Positions 55,279 through 64,000 of a DNA stretch of 64,000 bases are shown here, in pieces (position 1 is the first letter of the stretch; every line of letters starts with the position of its first letter). Made by a program: the position numbers and the translations under genes. The DNA is taken from positions 186,001-250,000 of the forward strand of contig NZ_AWWI01000060.1 of the NCBI RefSeq assembly GCF_002760615.1. Direction: 5' to 3'. The notes beneath the pieces were generated by a model that saw nothing but the letters and a program-made list of their open reading frames with translations, was not told the DNA's origin and searched no databases. Source of the DNA: Puniceibacterium antarcticum (GTDB lineage Bacteria; Pseudomonadota; Alphaproteobacteria; Rhodobacterales; Rhodobacteraceae).

Positions 55279-57105
55279 ATGGCACAAGCACCCCTTCTTC
55301 AGCTCTCGGATATCTCTCTCACCTTTGGGGGGGAGCCGGTATTCGCCGACATGTCCCTTGTCGTTCACAACGGCGACCGCGTGTCGCTGGTCGGGCGCAA
55401 CGGGTCCGGCAAATCGACCCTCATGAAGGTCATGGCCGGTCTGGTCGAGGCCGACACCGGCACCCGCGTCGTGCCCCCGGGCATATCTGTGGGCTATATG
55501 GAGCAGGAGCCGGACCTGAGCGGGTTCGAAACCCTTGGGGATTATGCCTCCGAAGGGCTGGACCTGGGTGAGATGTACAAGGTTGAGCGCGCGGGCGAGG
55601 GGCTCAAGTTCGACCCCGACCGCCTCTGCGCCACGGCCTCGGGTGGGGAAAAGCGCCGCGCGGCTCTGGCCCGGCTGATGGCATCGGATCCCGATCTGCT
55701 GCTGCTGGACGAGCCGACCAACCACCTCGATATCGAGGCGATCGGCTGGCTTGAGGATGAGCTGAAGTCCACCCGCAAGGCCTTTGTCCTAATTTCACAC
55801 GATCGCCGGTTCCTGACCGAGCTGACGCGCGCGACCCTTTGGATCGACCGGGGCGCGGTGCGCCGGGCCGAGCAGGGGTTTGCCGGTTTCGAGGCCTGGC
55901 GCGACAAGATCTGGGAAGAAGAAGACCAGCAGCGTCACAAGATGGACCGCAAGATCAAGGCCGAGGCGCGTTGGGCGGTTGAGGGTATTTCTGCGCGGCG
56001 GACCCGCAACCAGGGCCGCGTGCGCGCCCTGCAGGATCTGCGCGAAGAGCGCGGTTCGATGATTCGCCGCCAGGGCACGGCAGCAATGGATCTTGCCTCT
56101 GCCCCCCAGTCGGGCAAAAAGGTGATTGATGCGCAGCATGTCTCCAAAGCTTTTGGAGAGACGCGCATTGTCGATGATTTCACCCTGACCGTTCAGCGCG
56201 GCGACCGTGTGGCCTTTGTCGGCCCCAATGGCGTGGGCAAGACCTCTCTGATCCGTATGCTGATGGGGGAAATTGCGCCGGATTCCGGCACCGTCACCCT
56301 TGGCACCAATCTGCAGGCGGCGGTTTTTGATCAGACCCGCGCGCAGCTGGACCCGGAAATGACGCTTTGGGAAAGCCTGACAGGCGATTCCGATATGCGG
56401 GTGTCTGGCAAGGCGGATCAGATCATGGTGCGCGGTCAGCCCAAGCACGTGGTGGGCTATCTCAAGGAATTCCTGTTCGACGAGCGTCAGGTGCGCGCGC
56501 CGGTGAAATCGCTTTCGGGCGGGGAAAAGGCGCGGCTGTTGCTGGCGCGGATCATGGCGCGGGAATCCAACCTTCTGGTGCTGGACGAACCGACCAACGA
56601 TCTTGACGTCGAAACGCTGGACCTGTTGCAGGACATTCTCGGTGAGTATGACGGCACCGTTCTGCTGATCAGCCACGACCGGGATTTCCTCGACCGCGTT
56701 GCCTCGATCACCGTGGCGCTTGAAGGTGATGGAAAGGCCACGGCCTATGCCGGCGGCTGGAGCGATTATCGCGATCAGCGCGGTGGTGGGGACGGCGACG
56801 TCTCTCCCAAGGCGCAGGCGAAGGCCGCAAAAGCAGCGGCAGAGTCCAAAGGCAAGCAGGTGACCAAAGGGCTAAGCTTTACCGAGCGGCACAAGCTGGA
56901 AACACTGCCGACCGAGATCGCGCGGCTTGAGGCCGAGATTGCCAAGCTCCAACAGCTGATGGCCGATCCCGAACTGTTCAGCCGGGAGCCAGTGAAATTC
57001 CGCAAGGCAACCGAAGCTTTGACCCAACGCCAGCAGGCCCTGTCAAAAGCCGAGGAAGAGTGGCTTTTGCTTGAGGAAAAGGCAGAGGCTGCCGAGCAGG
57101 CGTGA
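55279..57105 (+). CDS. uup: ABC-F family ATPase (Uup-like)
   Basis: 608 residues, two ABC domains without membrane parts. The first has Walker [10 protein letters not shown] and signature [14 protein letters not shown]; the second has GPNGVGKTS and [15 protein letters not shown] charged linker lies between them and a C-terminal coiled-coil domain (residues about 540-605) typical of Uup follows. ABC-F proteins act on ribosomes or DNA structures, not in transport. Start at 55279. Confidence 0.93.
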   Translation: MAQAPLLQLSDISLTFGGEPVFADMSLVVHNGDRVSLVGRNGSGKSTLMKVMAGLVEADTGTRVVPPGISVGYMEQEPDLSGFETLGDYASEGLDLGEMYKVERAGEGLKFDPDRLCATASGGEKRRAALARLMASDPDLLLLDEPTNHLDIEAIGWLEDELKSTRKAFVLISHDRRFLTELTRATLWIDRGAVRRAEQGFAGFEAWRDKIWEEEDQQRHKMDRKIKAEARWAVEGISARRTRNQGRVRALQDLREERGSMIRRQGTAAMDLASAPQSGKKVIDAQHVSKAFGETRIVDDFTLTVQRGDRVAFVGPNGVGKTSLIRMLMGEIAPDSGTVTLGTNLQAAVFDQTRAQLDPEMTLWESLTGDSDMRVSGKADQIMVRGQPKHVVGYLKEFLFDERQVRAPVKSLSGGEKARLLLARIMARESNLLVLDEPTNDLDVETLDLLQDILGEYDGTVLLISHDRDFLDRVASITVALEGDGKATAYAGGWSDYRDQRGGGDGDVSPKAQAKAAKAAAESKGKQVTKGLSFTERHKLETLPTEIARLEAEIAKLQQLMADPELFSREPVKFRKATEALTQRQQALSKAEEEWLLLEEKAEAAEQA

Positions 57106-57160
57106 ATATGTATCTGCCCGTGGCCTTGGCGACGGGTCGGGGCGGCTTAGCTCGCCCCCC

Positions 57161-58267
57161 ATGACAGCGTATTTCATCGGATCTAACATCTATCGAGGCT
57201 CTTCTTACGGGAGCCTGCATCCGCTTTCCATCCCACGCGTACCGACAGTCATCGACCTGTGTCGCGCATTGGAATGGCTACCGCCCGAACAATACCGCAT
57301 CAGCCCGCGCGCCAAGCCTGCGGCGCTGACCTCCTTTCATACACCCGATTATATCGACGCGCTGATGCGGGCAGAGGCGGAACAGTCCGTGACCGACGCC
57401 GTGCGTGATCGCCACAAGCTCGGCACCCTGTCAAATACCGTCTTTGCCGAAATGTACCGCCGCCCGGCCACGGCTGTGGGCGGCGGTCTGCTGGCCGCGG
57501 AAATGGTGGCCAACGGTGGCGTGGTCTACAATCCCGGCGGGGGTACGCATCACGGCTTTGCTGACCGGGCAGAGGGGTTCTGTTACCTCAACGAACCCGT
57601 GCTGACGATCCGCAGGTTGCTGGCCCTCGGGACAGAGCGCGTGGCCTATGTGGATATTGATGCGCATCACTGTGACGGTGTGGCGGAGGGGTTTCACGGA
57701 TCGCAACAGGTGCGGATGATTTCGCTCCACGAGGCGGGGCGCTGGCCGTTTACCGGCGCTTTGGAGGATACGGTCGGCGGTGCGGGGTTCAACCTGCCGG
57801 TGCCGCGAGGTTTCAACGACACGGAATACCGCTTGGCGCTGGAAGAGCTGATCCTGCCCGCCGTTGCGGATTTTCGCCCCGATGCGATCTTTCTGCAATG
57901 TGGCGCCGACGCTGTTCTGGAAGATCCGCTGTCCCGGTTGGCCCTATCCAACAATGCGCACTGGGCGACGGTGCGGGCGCTGATGCCCATGTCGCCGCGT
58001 CTGATCGTTTCAGGTGGCGGTGGCTACAACCCCTGGACGGTTGCGCGGCTTTGGACCGGTGTCTGGTCCGCGCTTGCCGGGCACGAGGTACCGGATCAGC
58101 TGCCTGATGTCGCGCAAGAGATACTGCGAGGCTTGTCCTGGATGCGCAAGTCGCAGCCCGGCTCAGCCTTGCTTACCCGCTTGCAGGACGATCCGCGTGA
58201 GGGGCCAATCCGCGAGGAGCTGCGTCACTCTGTGCGCATTCTGCGGGATCGGCTGCGCGTGTCCTGA
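57161..58267 (+). CDS. Histone deacetylase superfamily protein (AcuC/acetylpolyamine amidohydrolase-like)
   Basis: 368 residues of the arginase/deacetylase fold. Zinc and catalytic motifs are YNPGGGTHHGF (tandem His), AYVDIDAHHCDGVAEGF (Asp/His zinc ligands), LQCGADAVLEDPLSRL (Asp ligand) and VSGGGGYNPW. It would remove acetyl groups from small substrates or proteins in the cytosol. The start at 57161 is the one giving the conserved N terminus (AYFIGSNIYRGSSYGSLHP). Substrate unknown. Confidence 0.92.
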   Translation: MTAYFIGSNIYRGSSYGSLHPLSIPRVPTVIDLCRALEWLPPEQYRISPRAKPAALTSFHTPDYIDALMRAEAEQSVTDAVRDRHKLGTLSNTVFAEMYRRPATAVGGGLLAAEMVANGGVVYNPGGGTHHGFADRAEGFCYLNEPVLTIRRLLALGTERVAYVDIDAHHCDGVAEGFHGSQQVRMISLHEAGRWPFTGALEDTVGGAGFNLPVPRGFNDTEYRLALEELILPAVADFRPDAIFLQCGADAVLEDPLSRLALSNNAHWATVRALMPMSPRLIVSGGGGYNPWTVARLWTGVWSALAGHEVPDQLPDVAQEILRGLSWMRKSQPGSALLTRLQDDPREGPIREELRHSVRILRDRLRVS

Positions 58268-58293
58268 GGAATCTTTCGCGGTGTGAAACGTGA

Positions 58294-58893
58294 TCAGTCG
58301 TGACACTGACTGGCGCGCCAGAGGTCCCAGGCTTCTGGGGTGTCCAGATCCGTCAACGCATTTTTTGCTGGTAATGGAACAGGCTGCAGGCGATTCTTGT
58401 TGGCGCGCAGGATCTCGCGGGCGCCCTGATCGCCGGTGAGATCGGCGAAGGCGGCAAGGCAATCCGGTGGGAAGACCACGGGATGGCCCGGGGTGCCATC
58501 CTCTGCAGTGCCTTGTTGCAGCGTTGGTTCAGGTGAGTCCTCGAACGCCCTGATCATTCTGAGTAAATCTGAGGTCGTGAGGTCCGGCATATCGGCGGGC
58601 ACGATCATAAGGGCAGAGCCTTTGAGGATGTGCGCGGCACCGCGCCTGAGCGACGCGGTCATGCCGGTTTCTGCGTCGGGCACCAGTACAATTTGCAAAT
58701 CGAGATTTGCGATGGCTTGTGCCCGCTCGCCGTCCAGATTCGGGAGGGTGACAACAACATGCGGCGTCGCGGCGAGCGCGCGCAGGGCAAGGCGGCGTAA
58801 TAAGGGAATGTCGTCAACCACTTGCAGCAGCTTGTCAGCACCGCGCATGCGGGTTCCAAAACCAGCTGCGGGAATCAGGATGGTGACAGTCAT
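58294..58893 (-). CDS. Molybdenum cofactor nucleotidyltransferase (MocA/MobA-like)
   Basis: 199 residues. The N-terminal nucleotide-binding motif ILIPAAGFGTRMRGADKLL and the PADMPDLTTSDL metal-binding segment mark the MobA-like NTP transferase family. GTPGHPVVFP and TGDQGAREIL match MocA-type CMP transferases, which make the MCD cofactor of xanthine-dehydrogenase-family enzymes. It may therefore serve the molybdoenzyme at 13-16 kb. CTP versus GTP use is inferred. Confidence 0.82.
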   Translation of the reverse strand: MTVTILIPAAGFGTRMRGADKLLQVVDDIPLLRRLALRALAATPHVVVTLPNLDGERAQAIANLDLQIVLVPDAETGMTASLRRGAAHILKGSALMIVPADMPDLTTSDLLRMIRAFEDSPEPTLQQGTAEDGTPGHPVVFPPDCLAAFADLTGDQGAREILRANKNRLQPVPLPAKNALTDLDTPEAWDLWRASQCHD

Positions 58894-59425
58894 TCTAATA
58901 TCCTAGTCGCGCGTTGAAGGCCCGTCCGTAGAAAGAGTCGGTTTCGCATGTGAGGGTTCCGTTAACCTTTATTCGGTTTTGCGATTAACGTCACAAGACA
59001 TAGCGAGGGGGTCATGGTGAAATTTGGATCCAGACTTTGTCCGGACTGGCACTCACGAGGCTTCTGGCGGGTGGCGCTGCTACATATCCTATGACCCCTG
59101 GTGCCGGACGTGCCACCGAATCTTTGGGCGCGGATCACTGCTTTGACAGCGCCACACGCGGTGAAAGCTGCGTATGGCACGGTCTGCCGCAAGGGTGTTG
59201 CCTTTGACGATTCCTGTATTGGCGCGACGAAAATCTGCAGTAAGGGTCCGGGCTGCGCCTGCAACTTTTGATCGGGCAGGGTATCATCTTGGGACAGCAG
59301 GCGCCAGTCTGCCTGGATTTACGTTCTTGCGAAAGCTGTGTTGACATGGCTTTGAATTTTGAACAGGTCTGCGCTTTCATAACCGTGTCACAGTTCAGGC
59401 ACAGACTGCTGTTTCTGAGGTACAT
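58894..59425. other. 532-bp intergenic region with possible small ORFs
   Basis: No gene is certain here. A 26-codon ORF (59014-59094) begins after a very good ribosome site (gcgaggggg). Its stop overlaps the ATG of a 38-codon cysteine-rich ORF (59091-59207). In another frame a 56-codon ORF starting GTG (59101-59271) ends with CSKGPGCACNF. These may be noise. The promoter of the histidine kinase gene should lie in the right part; ttgaca at 59341 lacks a clear -10 partner. Confidence 0.5.
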
Positions 59426-60577
59426 ATGATCGCGCCGTTGCCGTCCAACCAAACCGAACGCCTGGATGCTCTGAGGGACCTTCAAGTGCTCGATACTGCG
59501 CCTGAGAAGAACCTTGATGATCTCGTCGCACTCGTCGCGCATATCTGCGAGGCTCCTGTGGCCCTGATCAGTCTGGTGGACAAGGACAGGCAGTGGTTCA
59601 AGGCGCGATACGGCTTTAAAGCGGATCAGACCCCATTGGAACAGTCGATCTGCAGCCATGCCATCCTGAGGGAAGGCATTCTGGAAATCCCTGACACGCT
59701 GGCGGACAAGCGCACGCTGGACAATCCGCTATGTGTCACGCTGGAGGCTCCGATCCGTTTTTATGCTGGTGCGCCATTGGTGACCGAAACCGGGATGATC
59801 TTGGGCACACTGTGCGTGCTGGACGTCAAGCCGCGACAGCTGAGTCGGCTGCAACTTCAGACGCTGGAGGTTCTGGCAGGGCAGGTGATGCGCCAGCTGG
59901 AACTGAGCCGCGCGCTGAAGACGGAAGCAGTCTTGCGCGACGAGATTGATCACAGGGTCAAGAATTCGCTGCAGACCGTGATGTCCTTTATCCGCTTGTA
60001 TTCCAGCAAGGCGCGCCAACCCGAAACCCGCGACGCGCTGGCCGCGATCGGGAGGCGGGTGGATGCCATCGTTCAGCTGCATTCTGAACTGTATCAATCC
60101 AGTGAATTCGACATGATCCGGCTGGACAATTACCTCTCGCGGGTGGCCAAGCTGTTGCAGGGTTCGGCCAGCGCCAATGTGCGGATAGAGACGTCAATTG
60201 CACCGGTCAGCACGGATTCGCGCAAGGCGGCGACGCTCGGCATGATCGTGAGCGAATTCTGCGCCAATGCGATCAAACACGCGTTTCCGGACGGGCGGCA
60301 GGGCCGGATCCATATCGAGTTGACAGAGACCGAGACCGGCGCGCTGCGGCTGCTGTGTCACGACAACGGTGTCGGCACGGCTGCTGAGCCAAAGCCCGAC
60401 GACGACGAGGGCATCGCCAGTATCGGCAAGCGGTTGATGGAGACGGCTGCCGAGCAGATCGGTGGCGAAATGGCTCTGAACGAAAGCGCACAGGGATACG
60501 CGCTGTCGCTGGAGTTCGATCACCCGGGAGAGCTTCAGCAGCCTTCACTCAAAGCGGCCTTACCTTCAGTCGGGTGA
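59426..60577 (+). CDS. GAF-domain sensor histidine kinase (HisKA_2/HWE-like)
   Basis: 383 residues without membrane segments, so a cytosolic sensor. A GAF domain covers about residues 25-165 (ICEAPVALISLVDKDRQWFK, SICSHAIL, FYAGAPLVTETG). The phosphoacceptor is H176 in DEIDHRVKNSLQTV, of the HisKA_2 type. The ATPase domain has the N-box EFCANAIKHAFPDG and a G-box HDNGVGT. No response regulator is adjacent. Such kinases often feed the general stress response (PhyR/EcfG) in alphaproteobacteria; that link is an inference. Its 3' end overlaps the convergent CNNM gene by 29 bp. Confidence 0.9.
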   Translation: MIAPLPSNQTERLDALRDLQVLDTAPEKNLDDLVALVAHICEAPVALISLVDKDRQWFKARYGFKADQTPLEQSICSHAILREGILEIPDTLADKRTLDNPLCVTLEAPIRFYAGAPLVTETGMILGTLCVLDVKPRQLSRLQLQTLEVLAGQVMRQLELSRALKTEAVLRDEIDHRVKNSLQTVMSFIRLYSSKARQPETRDALAAIGRRVDAIVQLHSELYQSSEFDMIRLDNYLSRVAKLLQGSASANVRIETSIAPVSTDSRKAATLGMIVSEFCANAIKHAFPDGRQGRIHIELTETETGALRLLCHDNGVGTAAEPKPDDDEGIASIGKRLMETAAEQIGGEMALNESAQGYALSLEFDHPGELQQPSLKAALPSVG

Positions 60578-61850
60578 CGCGGTTGCCGTCCCGACCCGTC
60601 ACTTCGAACCTGAAATTGTGAAAGCTGAACACCTGGCCGATGGTCGGAATCATCTGCGCCTCGTGGATGACAAGGCCGGCGACGGTGTTTGCCTCATCAT
60701 CCGGCAGGGACAGGTCCGTGGCGCGGTTGAAGTCGCGGATCGTCATCTGACCGTCGATCCAGTAATGACCGTCCTCGCTTTTCTTCATCGGGTTTTCGGC
60801 AGCGGGGTCGAATTCATCGGTGATCTCACCCACGATCTCTTCGAGGATGTCTTCGAGCGTGATCAGGCCCTGCAGTGCGCCATATTCATCCACCACAAGC
60901 GCGAAATGGGTGCGGCGGCGCAGGAACTGACGCATCTGATCGTCCAGTGATGTGGTGTCAGGCACGAAATAGGGCTTCATTGCCACATCAGCGATCTTGA
61001 AGCCCTTGATGCCGTCCTTGGCCGCATCCGGCCCCTGGATCAGCTTGTACATCGCGCGCAGCAGATCCTTTGAATGGATCACACCGATGATGTTTTCTGG
61101 ATCGTCGCGAAAGACGGGCAGACGGGTGTGGCTGCTTTGCAGACATTGGGACAGGATTTCGTTGGGATCGTTGTCCGCATCGACCATCTCGATCGCAGAG
61201 CGATGCAGCATGATTTCCTCGACCGTGCGGTCGCCAAGGTCCAGCGCGCCAAGGATGCGGTCGCGGTCCTCTTTCTGCACGACGCCTTCGGAATGGCCCA
61301 GCTGCAGCGCACCGGCAATCTCTTCCCGCACTGCGAGGATCTGGCTGTCGGGATCTGTGCGCACGCCAAAGATGCGCAGTACGCCGCGCACCAGCAGACG
61401 CACGGCGCTGACCATCGGGGAAAACACCAAAATCACCACAGCGATGATTGGTGACACCCGTGATGCGGCCATTTCGGGGTTGGTGATGGCGTAGGTCTTT
61501 GGCAGCACTTCGGCAAAGATCAGCACGAGCAGTGTCATCACCAGCGTCGCAAGTGCTACGCCGGAATCACCGAAGACCCGGGTGAACAGTGCGGTGGCGA
61601 GCGACGTTGCCAGGATGTTGACAAGGTTGTTGCCCAGCAGGACCGAACCGATCAGTCGTTCGTTATCCTCTGTGATCTTGAGCGCGCGTTCGGCGCCTTT
61701 CGATCCTTTGTCCATGGCGGCGCGCAGCTTTCCCCGCGACGCAGCCGTCAGCGCGGTTTCCGAGCCCGAGAAAAAGCCCGACAGCACCAGAAGACCGAAG
61801 ATCGCTGAGACAGTGATCCAGAACGAGGTATCCAGGGCGGCGAGGTCCAT
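60549..61850 (-). CDS. CNNM/CorC-type membrane protein (HlyC/CorC family)
   Basis: 433 residues. An N-terminal CNNM/DUF21 membrane domain (residues about 8-185, VLSGFFSGSETALTAASRG, ILATSLATALFTRVFG) is followed by two CBS domains. These are at about 205-335 (VEEIMLHRSAIEMV, GLITLEDILEEIVGEI). A C-terminal CorC transporter-associated domain closes it (GQMTIRDFNRATDL). Family members export Mg2+/Co2+ or sense Mg-ATP. It shares its orientation with xerD downstream of an unknown gene. Confidence 0.9.
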   Translation of the reverse strand: MDLAALDTSFWITVSAIFGLLVLSGFFSGSETALTAASRGKLRAAMDKGSKGAERALKITEDNERLIGSVLLGNNLVNILATSLATALFTRVFGDSGVALATLVMTLLVLIFAEVLPKTYAITNPEMAASRVSPIIAVVILVFSPMVSAVRLLVRGVLRIFGVRTDPDSQILAVREEIAGALQLGHSEGVVQKEDRDRILGALDLGDRTVEEIMLHRSAIEMVDADNDPNEILSQCLQSSHTRLPVFRDDPENIIGVIHSKDLLRAMYKLIQGPDAAKDGIKGFKIADVAMKPYFVPDTTSLDDQMRQFLRRRTHFALVVDEYGALQGLITLEDILEEIVGEITDEFDPAAENPMKKSEDGHYWIDGQMTIRDFNRATDLSLPDDEANTVAGLVIHEAQMIPTIGQVFSFHNFRFEVTGRDGNRVTRLKVRPL

Positions 61851-61928
61851 GTGTGTGCTTTCCTATTGCTTTGAGGGGTTATGGTGGTGCCGGGACCGTC
61901 AATCAAGGGGCGGATCTACAAAGGGTGG

Positions 61929-62855
61929 CTAGTCGTTGGCCATGGGATGGTGTTCCAGCACCAGTTCCCGCAGGCGTTCTTCCAGCACATGGGTGTAGAT
62001 CTCGGTTGTGGCGATATCCGCATGACCCAGAAAGGTCTGGATGGCCCGCAGATCGGCGCCATTGGCCAGCAGATGCGTCGCAAAGGCGTGGCGCAACGTG
62101 TGCGGAGTGACCTTGGAGGGAGAAACGCCGCCGGCGACCGCGATTTCCTTGATCATCACGTAAAAGGCGTGGCGGGTCAGATGCCCTGCCTTGCCACGCG
62201 AGGCAAAGAGATAGGGCGAGGGCGGTTTGCCCTTGGCGCGGTTTGCCGCCTCACGTTCTTCACGCGTGGCAAGCCAGAGGCGCAACGCCTCGCGGGCGGG
62301 CGGGCTGAGCGGCACCATGCGTTCCTTGCCGCCCTTGCCGCGGATCAGCAGCATCCGTGGATCACCCTTGGCCGCCCCCAGCGGCAAGGACACAAGTTCG
62401 CTTACCCGCATGCCCGTGGCATAGAGCAGCTGCATCAGGCAGGTGTTGCGCAGGCAATCGTCGCGGTTGCGTCCGTAGCGGGTGGCGGCATCCAGAAGCA
62501 GATCGACTTCTTCAATGCTCAGCGTCTTTGGAAGTCGCTTGTCCCGGCCCGGTCCGCTGATCTGGATGGCGGGGTTGTCCGTGCGCAAGCCTTCTTCGAA
62601 GGTGAAGCGATAGAGTTGCTTGATCGCGGACAGGCGCCGGGCGCGGGTGGCCCTGGAAAGCCCCTGTGCATCCGCGTAGATCAGGTAATCTTCAACATCC
62701 TTGCGCGAGGCATCTGACAGGCTGTGTTCCCGCGCGCTCAGCCACTCGGTGTAGTCGCGCAGGTCGCGGGCATAGGCCAGTTGCGTGTTATGCGCCGCGC
62801 CGCGTTCGGCGGCCTGCGCCTCCAGAAAGGCGGAAATCCAGTAGATATCGTTCAC
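61929..62855 (-). CDS. xerD: Site-specific tyrosine recombinase XerD
   Basis: 308 residues. The N-terminal SAM-like DNA-binding domain (FLEAQAAERGAAHNTQLAYA) precedes the catalytic domain. The tyrosine-recombinase residues are Arg in TGMRVSELVSL, Lys in GKGGKERMVPL, the HxxR box in HTLRHAFATHLL, and His/Tyr in LGHADIATTEIYTHV. It resolves chromosome dimers at dif. Length and position fit the housekeeping XerD, not a phage integrase. The ATG overlaps the stop of the upstream gene (ATGA). Confidence 0.95.
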   Translation of the reverse strand: MNDIYWISAFLEAQAAERGAAHNTQLAYARDLRDYTEWLSAREHSLSDASRKDVEDYLIYADAQGLSRATRARRLSAIKQLYRFTFEEGLRTDNPAIQISGPGRDKRLPKTLSIEEVDLLLDAATRYGRNRDDCLRNTCLMQLLYATGMRVSELVSLPLGAAKGDPRMLLIRGKGGKERMVPLSPPAREALRLWLATREEREAANRAKGKPPSPYLFASRGKAGHLTRHAFYVMIKEIAVAGGVSPSKVTPHTLRHAFATHLLANGADLRAIQTFLGHADIATTEIYTHVLEERLRELVLEHHPMAND

Positions 62856-64000
62856 CTGCGGGCGCCTTCACCTGTCAGGATCACCAGCTCCAGCGCCGCG
62901 CGCCGCGCGGTATCCTCTAGCCCGACGGCGCGCAGGGTCGCCAGAGCATCGGTCAGATCAGCAGTGTTGCCATCCGCACCGCTAGAGAAAAGCGCGATGG
63001 CGCGCAGGATGACCTCGCCCAACCGCCCCTCATCCAGCTGCGTCTGCAACGCATCGGGGGGCGCTGCGTTGCCAAAGGCTGCGGCGATGGCCTGATCCTG
63101 TGCCTGATCCGGGGTGGCTTGCGATGCGCGGCCCCGCGCGATGGCAGCAAGAAATTCAAATTCCGGCGTTGTCGTCTTGATCTGCAGGGCGGCTGATTCA
63201 TAATCAGGCGACAGCAGGGCCGCCTTGCGCGCCATGTCCTGCGCGCGGCCCGTCAGATCGAAGCTCAGCAGCCGCGCGCCGTAGAGATTCGCAAAAGGCA
63301 CAAGCAGCCCGGCGGACCGCATCTGGGGCCAGACTTTGATCAGCGCGGCACCAATGGCCGAGGGATCGTCGGTGGTCATCGCCGTGTCGAACTCCTGCAA
63401 GGCCTCGACCCGGTCCCAGATGCCGCCGGATGCGGCGCGCTTGCGCTGGGTATAGATCCCGAGCAGCCGGTTTTCAGAGATTGCGCCAACGCGGGCAAGC
63501 CGTTCGGCGGCGTCCAGCTGCGCTTTCCAGCCGGAATCACCAGACAGATCCACCGTGGCAAAGGCGCGGGGCAACGGGGCGGTGGCCAGCGGTTCACCGA
63601 TGGCCTGAAACAGCCGGAATTCCAGCGGGCTGGGCCGGGCAGGTGGGTTCAGGCTGGTGCGGGCCTCGGCCAGTTCCGGGTCAAGGAAGCGCGCCAGCAG
63701 ATCAGCGTCGCGGTCGCTGAGCGTGCCAAGCGCCTGACCGGTGTCCAGAACGGTCGCGGCGACGATCCAGTCTCCGGTGCGCGCGGTGCAGAACACCCGT
63801 GTGCCCAGATCCTGACTGAGCGAGGGCTGTTCGGCCAGTGCTTCGCAGGGGGCGTTTTCATGTCCCGTAAGCAGTGTGATATCAAACCAGCGCTTGAACA
63901 GCTCCGGCGTTGTGGCACCAGCGCGTTCGATCAGCGCCTCGGCGGGTTCCACCACGCCCTGCGCCATCAGCCGGTCAAGCCGGGCGGCAAGAAGCGGTGT
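62852..64000 (-). CDS. Conserved protein of unknown function upstream of xerD (5' end outside window)
   Basis: At least 382 residues; the frame is open to the right edge of the window, so the ATG at 63967 may be internal. The visible part is hydrophilic and alanine-rich with many helix-turn-helix-like repeats (LDAAERLARVGAISENRLLG, WDRVEALQEFDTAM, ALLSPDYESAALQI), suggesting an alpha-solenoid (TPR-like) structure. It is coupled to xerD by a 4-bp overlap. I do not recognise the family. Confidence 0.75.
   Translation of the reverse strand, partial: TPLLAARLDRLMAQGVVEPAEALIERAGATTPELFKRWFDITLLTGHENAPCEALAEQPSLSQDLGTRVFCTARTGDWIVAATVLDTGQALGTLSDRDADLLARFLDPELAEARTSLNPPARPSPLEFRLFQAIGEPLATAPLPRAFATVDLSGDSGWKAQLDAAERLARVGAISENRLLGIYTQRKRAASGGIWDRVEALQEFDTAMTTDDPSAIGAALIKVWPQMRSAGLLVPFANLYGARLLSFDLTGRAQDMARKAALLSPDYESAALQIKTTTPEFEFLAAIARGRASQATPDQAQDQAIAAAFGNAAPPDALQTQLDEGRLGEVILRAIALFSSGADGNTADLTDALATLRAVGLEDTARRAALELVILTGEGARR

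Noticed and set aside
61929-62855. Phage or island integrase
   Set aside because: The tyrosine recombinase has the length, motifs and core neighbours of housekeeping XerD. No tRNA, att repeats or phage genes are nearby.

Overview
The window is high-GC DNA typical of an alphaproteobacterium of the Rhodobacteraceae, most likely the Roseobacter group. The support is the gene order (rpmF-plsX-fabH-ihfA-merR; argS-SPOR-nagZ-scpA-scpB; bolA-grxD; xerD next to a CNNM protein), an OlsB-type ornithine lipid acyltransferase, and short intergenic repeats of a type I recall from roseobacter genomes. There is no insertion sequence, phage or CRISPR array. Almost all of it reads as stable chromosome, with a few accessory metabolic modules.

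Region 1 (1-11.4 kb) is a sugar locus on the + strand. It starts with the end of an MmsB/GguB-type sugar permease. A non-phosphorylative L-arabinose (Weimberg-type) route follows: AraD1, arabinonate dehydratase, a Gfo/Idh/MocA sugar dehydrogenase and 2-oxoglutarate semialdehyde dehydrogenase. A complete galactofuranose-type ABC importer (ytfQ-ytfR-ytfT-yjfF) and an aldose 1-epimerase complete it. Hairpins flank the binding-protein gene.

Region 2 (11.5-19.4 kb, mostly -) has a Tat-exported xanthine-dehydrogenase-family molybdoenzyme with a 2Fe-2S subunit and a dihaem cytochrome c. A divergent LysR regulator lies beside it. An ECF sigma/anti-sigma pair follows, divergent from a secreted DUF4394 protein. 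Region 3 (19.8-32.7 kb) has a glutathionylspermidine-synthase-like/YgiB pair, a DUF6880-like protein, PutA, divergent oxyR/katG with an OxyR-like and an Irr-box-like site, and transketolase. A 21-bp-phased repeat array sits between katG and tkt.

Region 4 (32.8-42.3 kb) has zapA with a coiled-coil partner, the bolA/grxD iron-sulfur pair with a tiny membrane ORF between them, and xthA. Next comes the most unusual module in the window: a protein made of FTSGSAP repeats, a helical protein of unknown function and a DMT exporter. Its upstream region carries a perfect CtrA site and a perfect DnaA box. Then come erpA, dgt and a CPA1 antiporter. Region 5 (42.4-64 kb) is housekeeping: argS, SPOR protein, nagZ, scpAB, double-domain dCTP deaminase, tRNA-Pro(GGG), MerR, ihfA, fabH, plsX, rpmF, yceD, bamE, olsB, uup, an HDAC-family protein, a MocA-like Mo-cofactor nucleotidyltransferase, a GAF/HWE histidine kinase, a CNNM/CorC protein, xerD and the end of an unknown gene.

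All assignments come from reading the sequence and remembered family features. No database search was run. The best candidate for an undescribed system is the FTSGSAP cassette at 35.7-38.5 kb.
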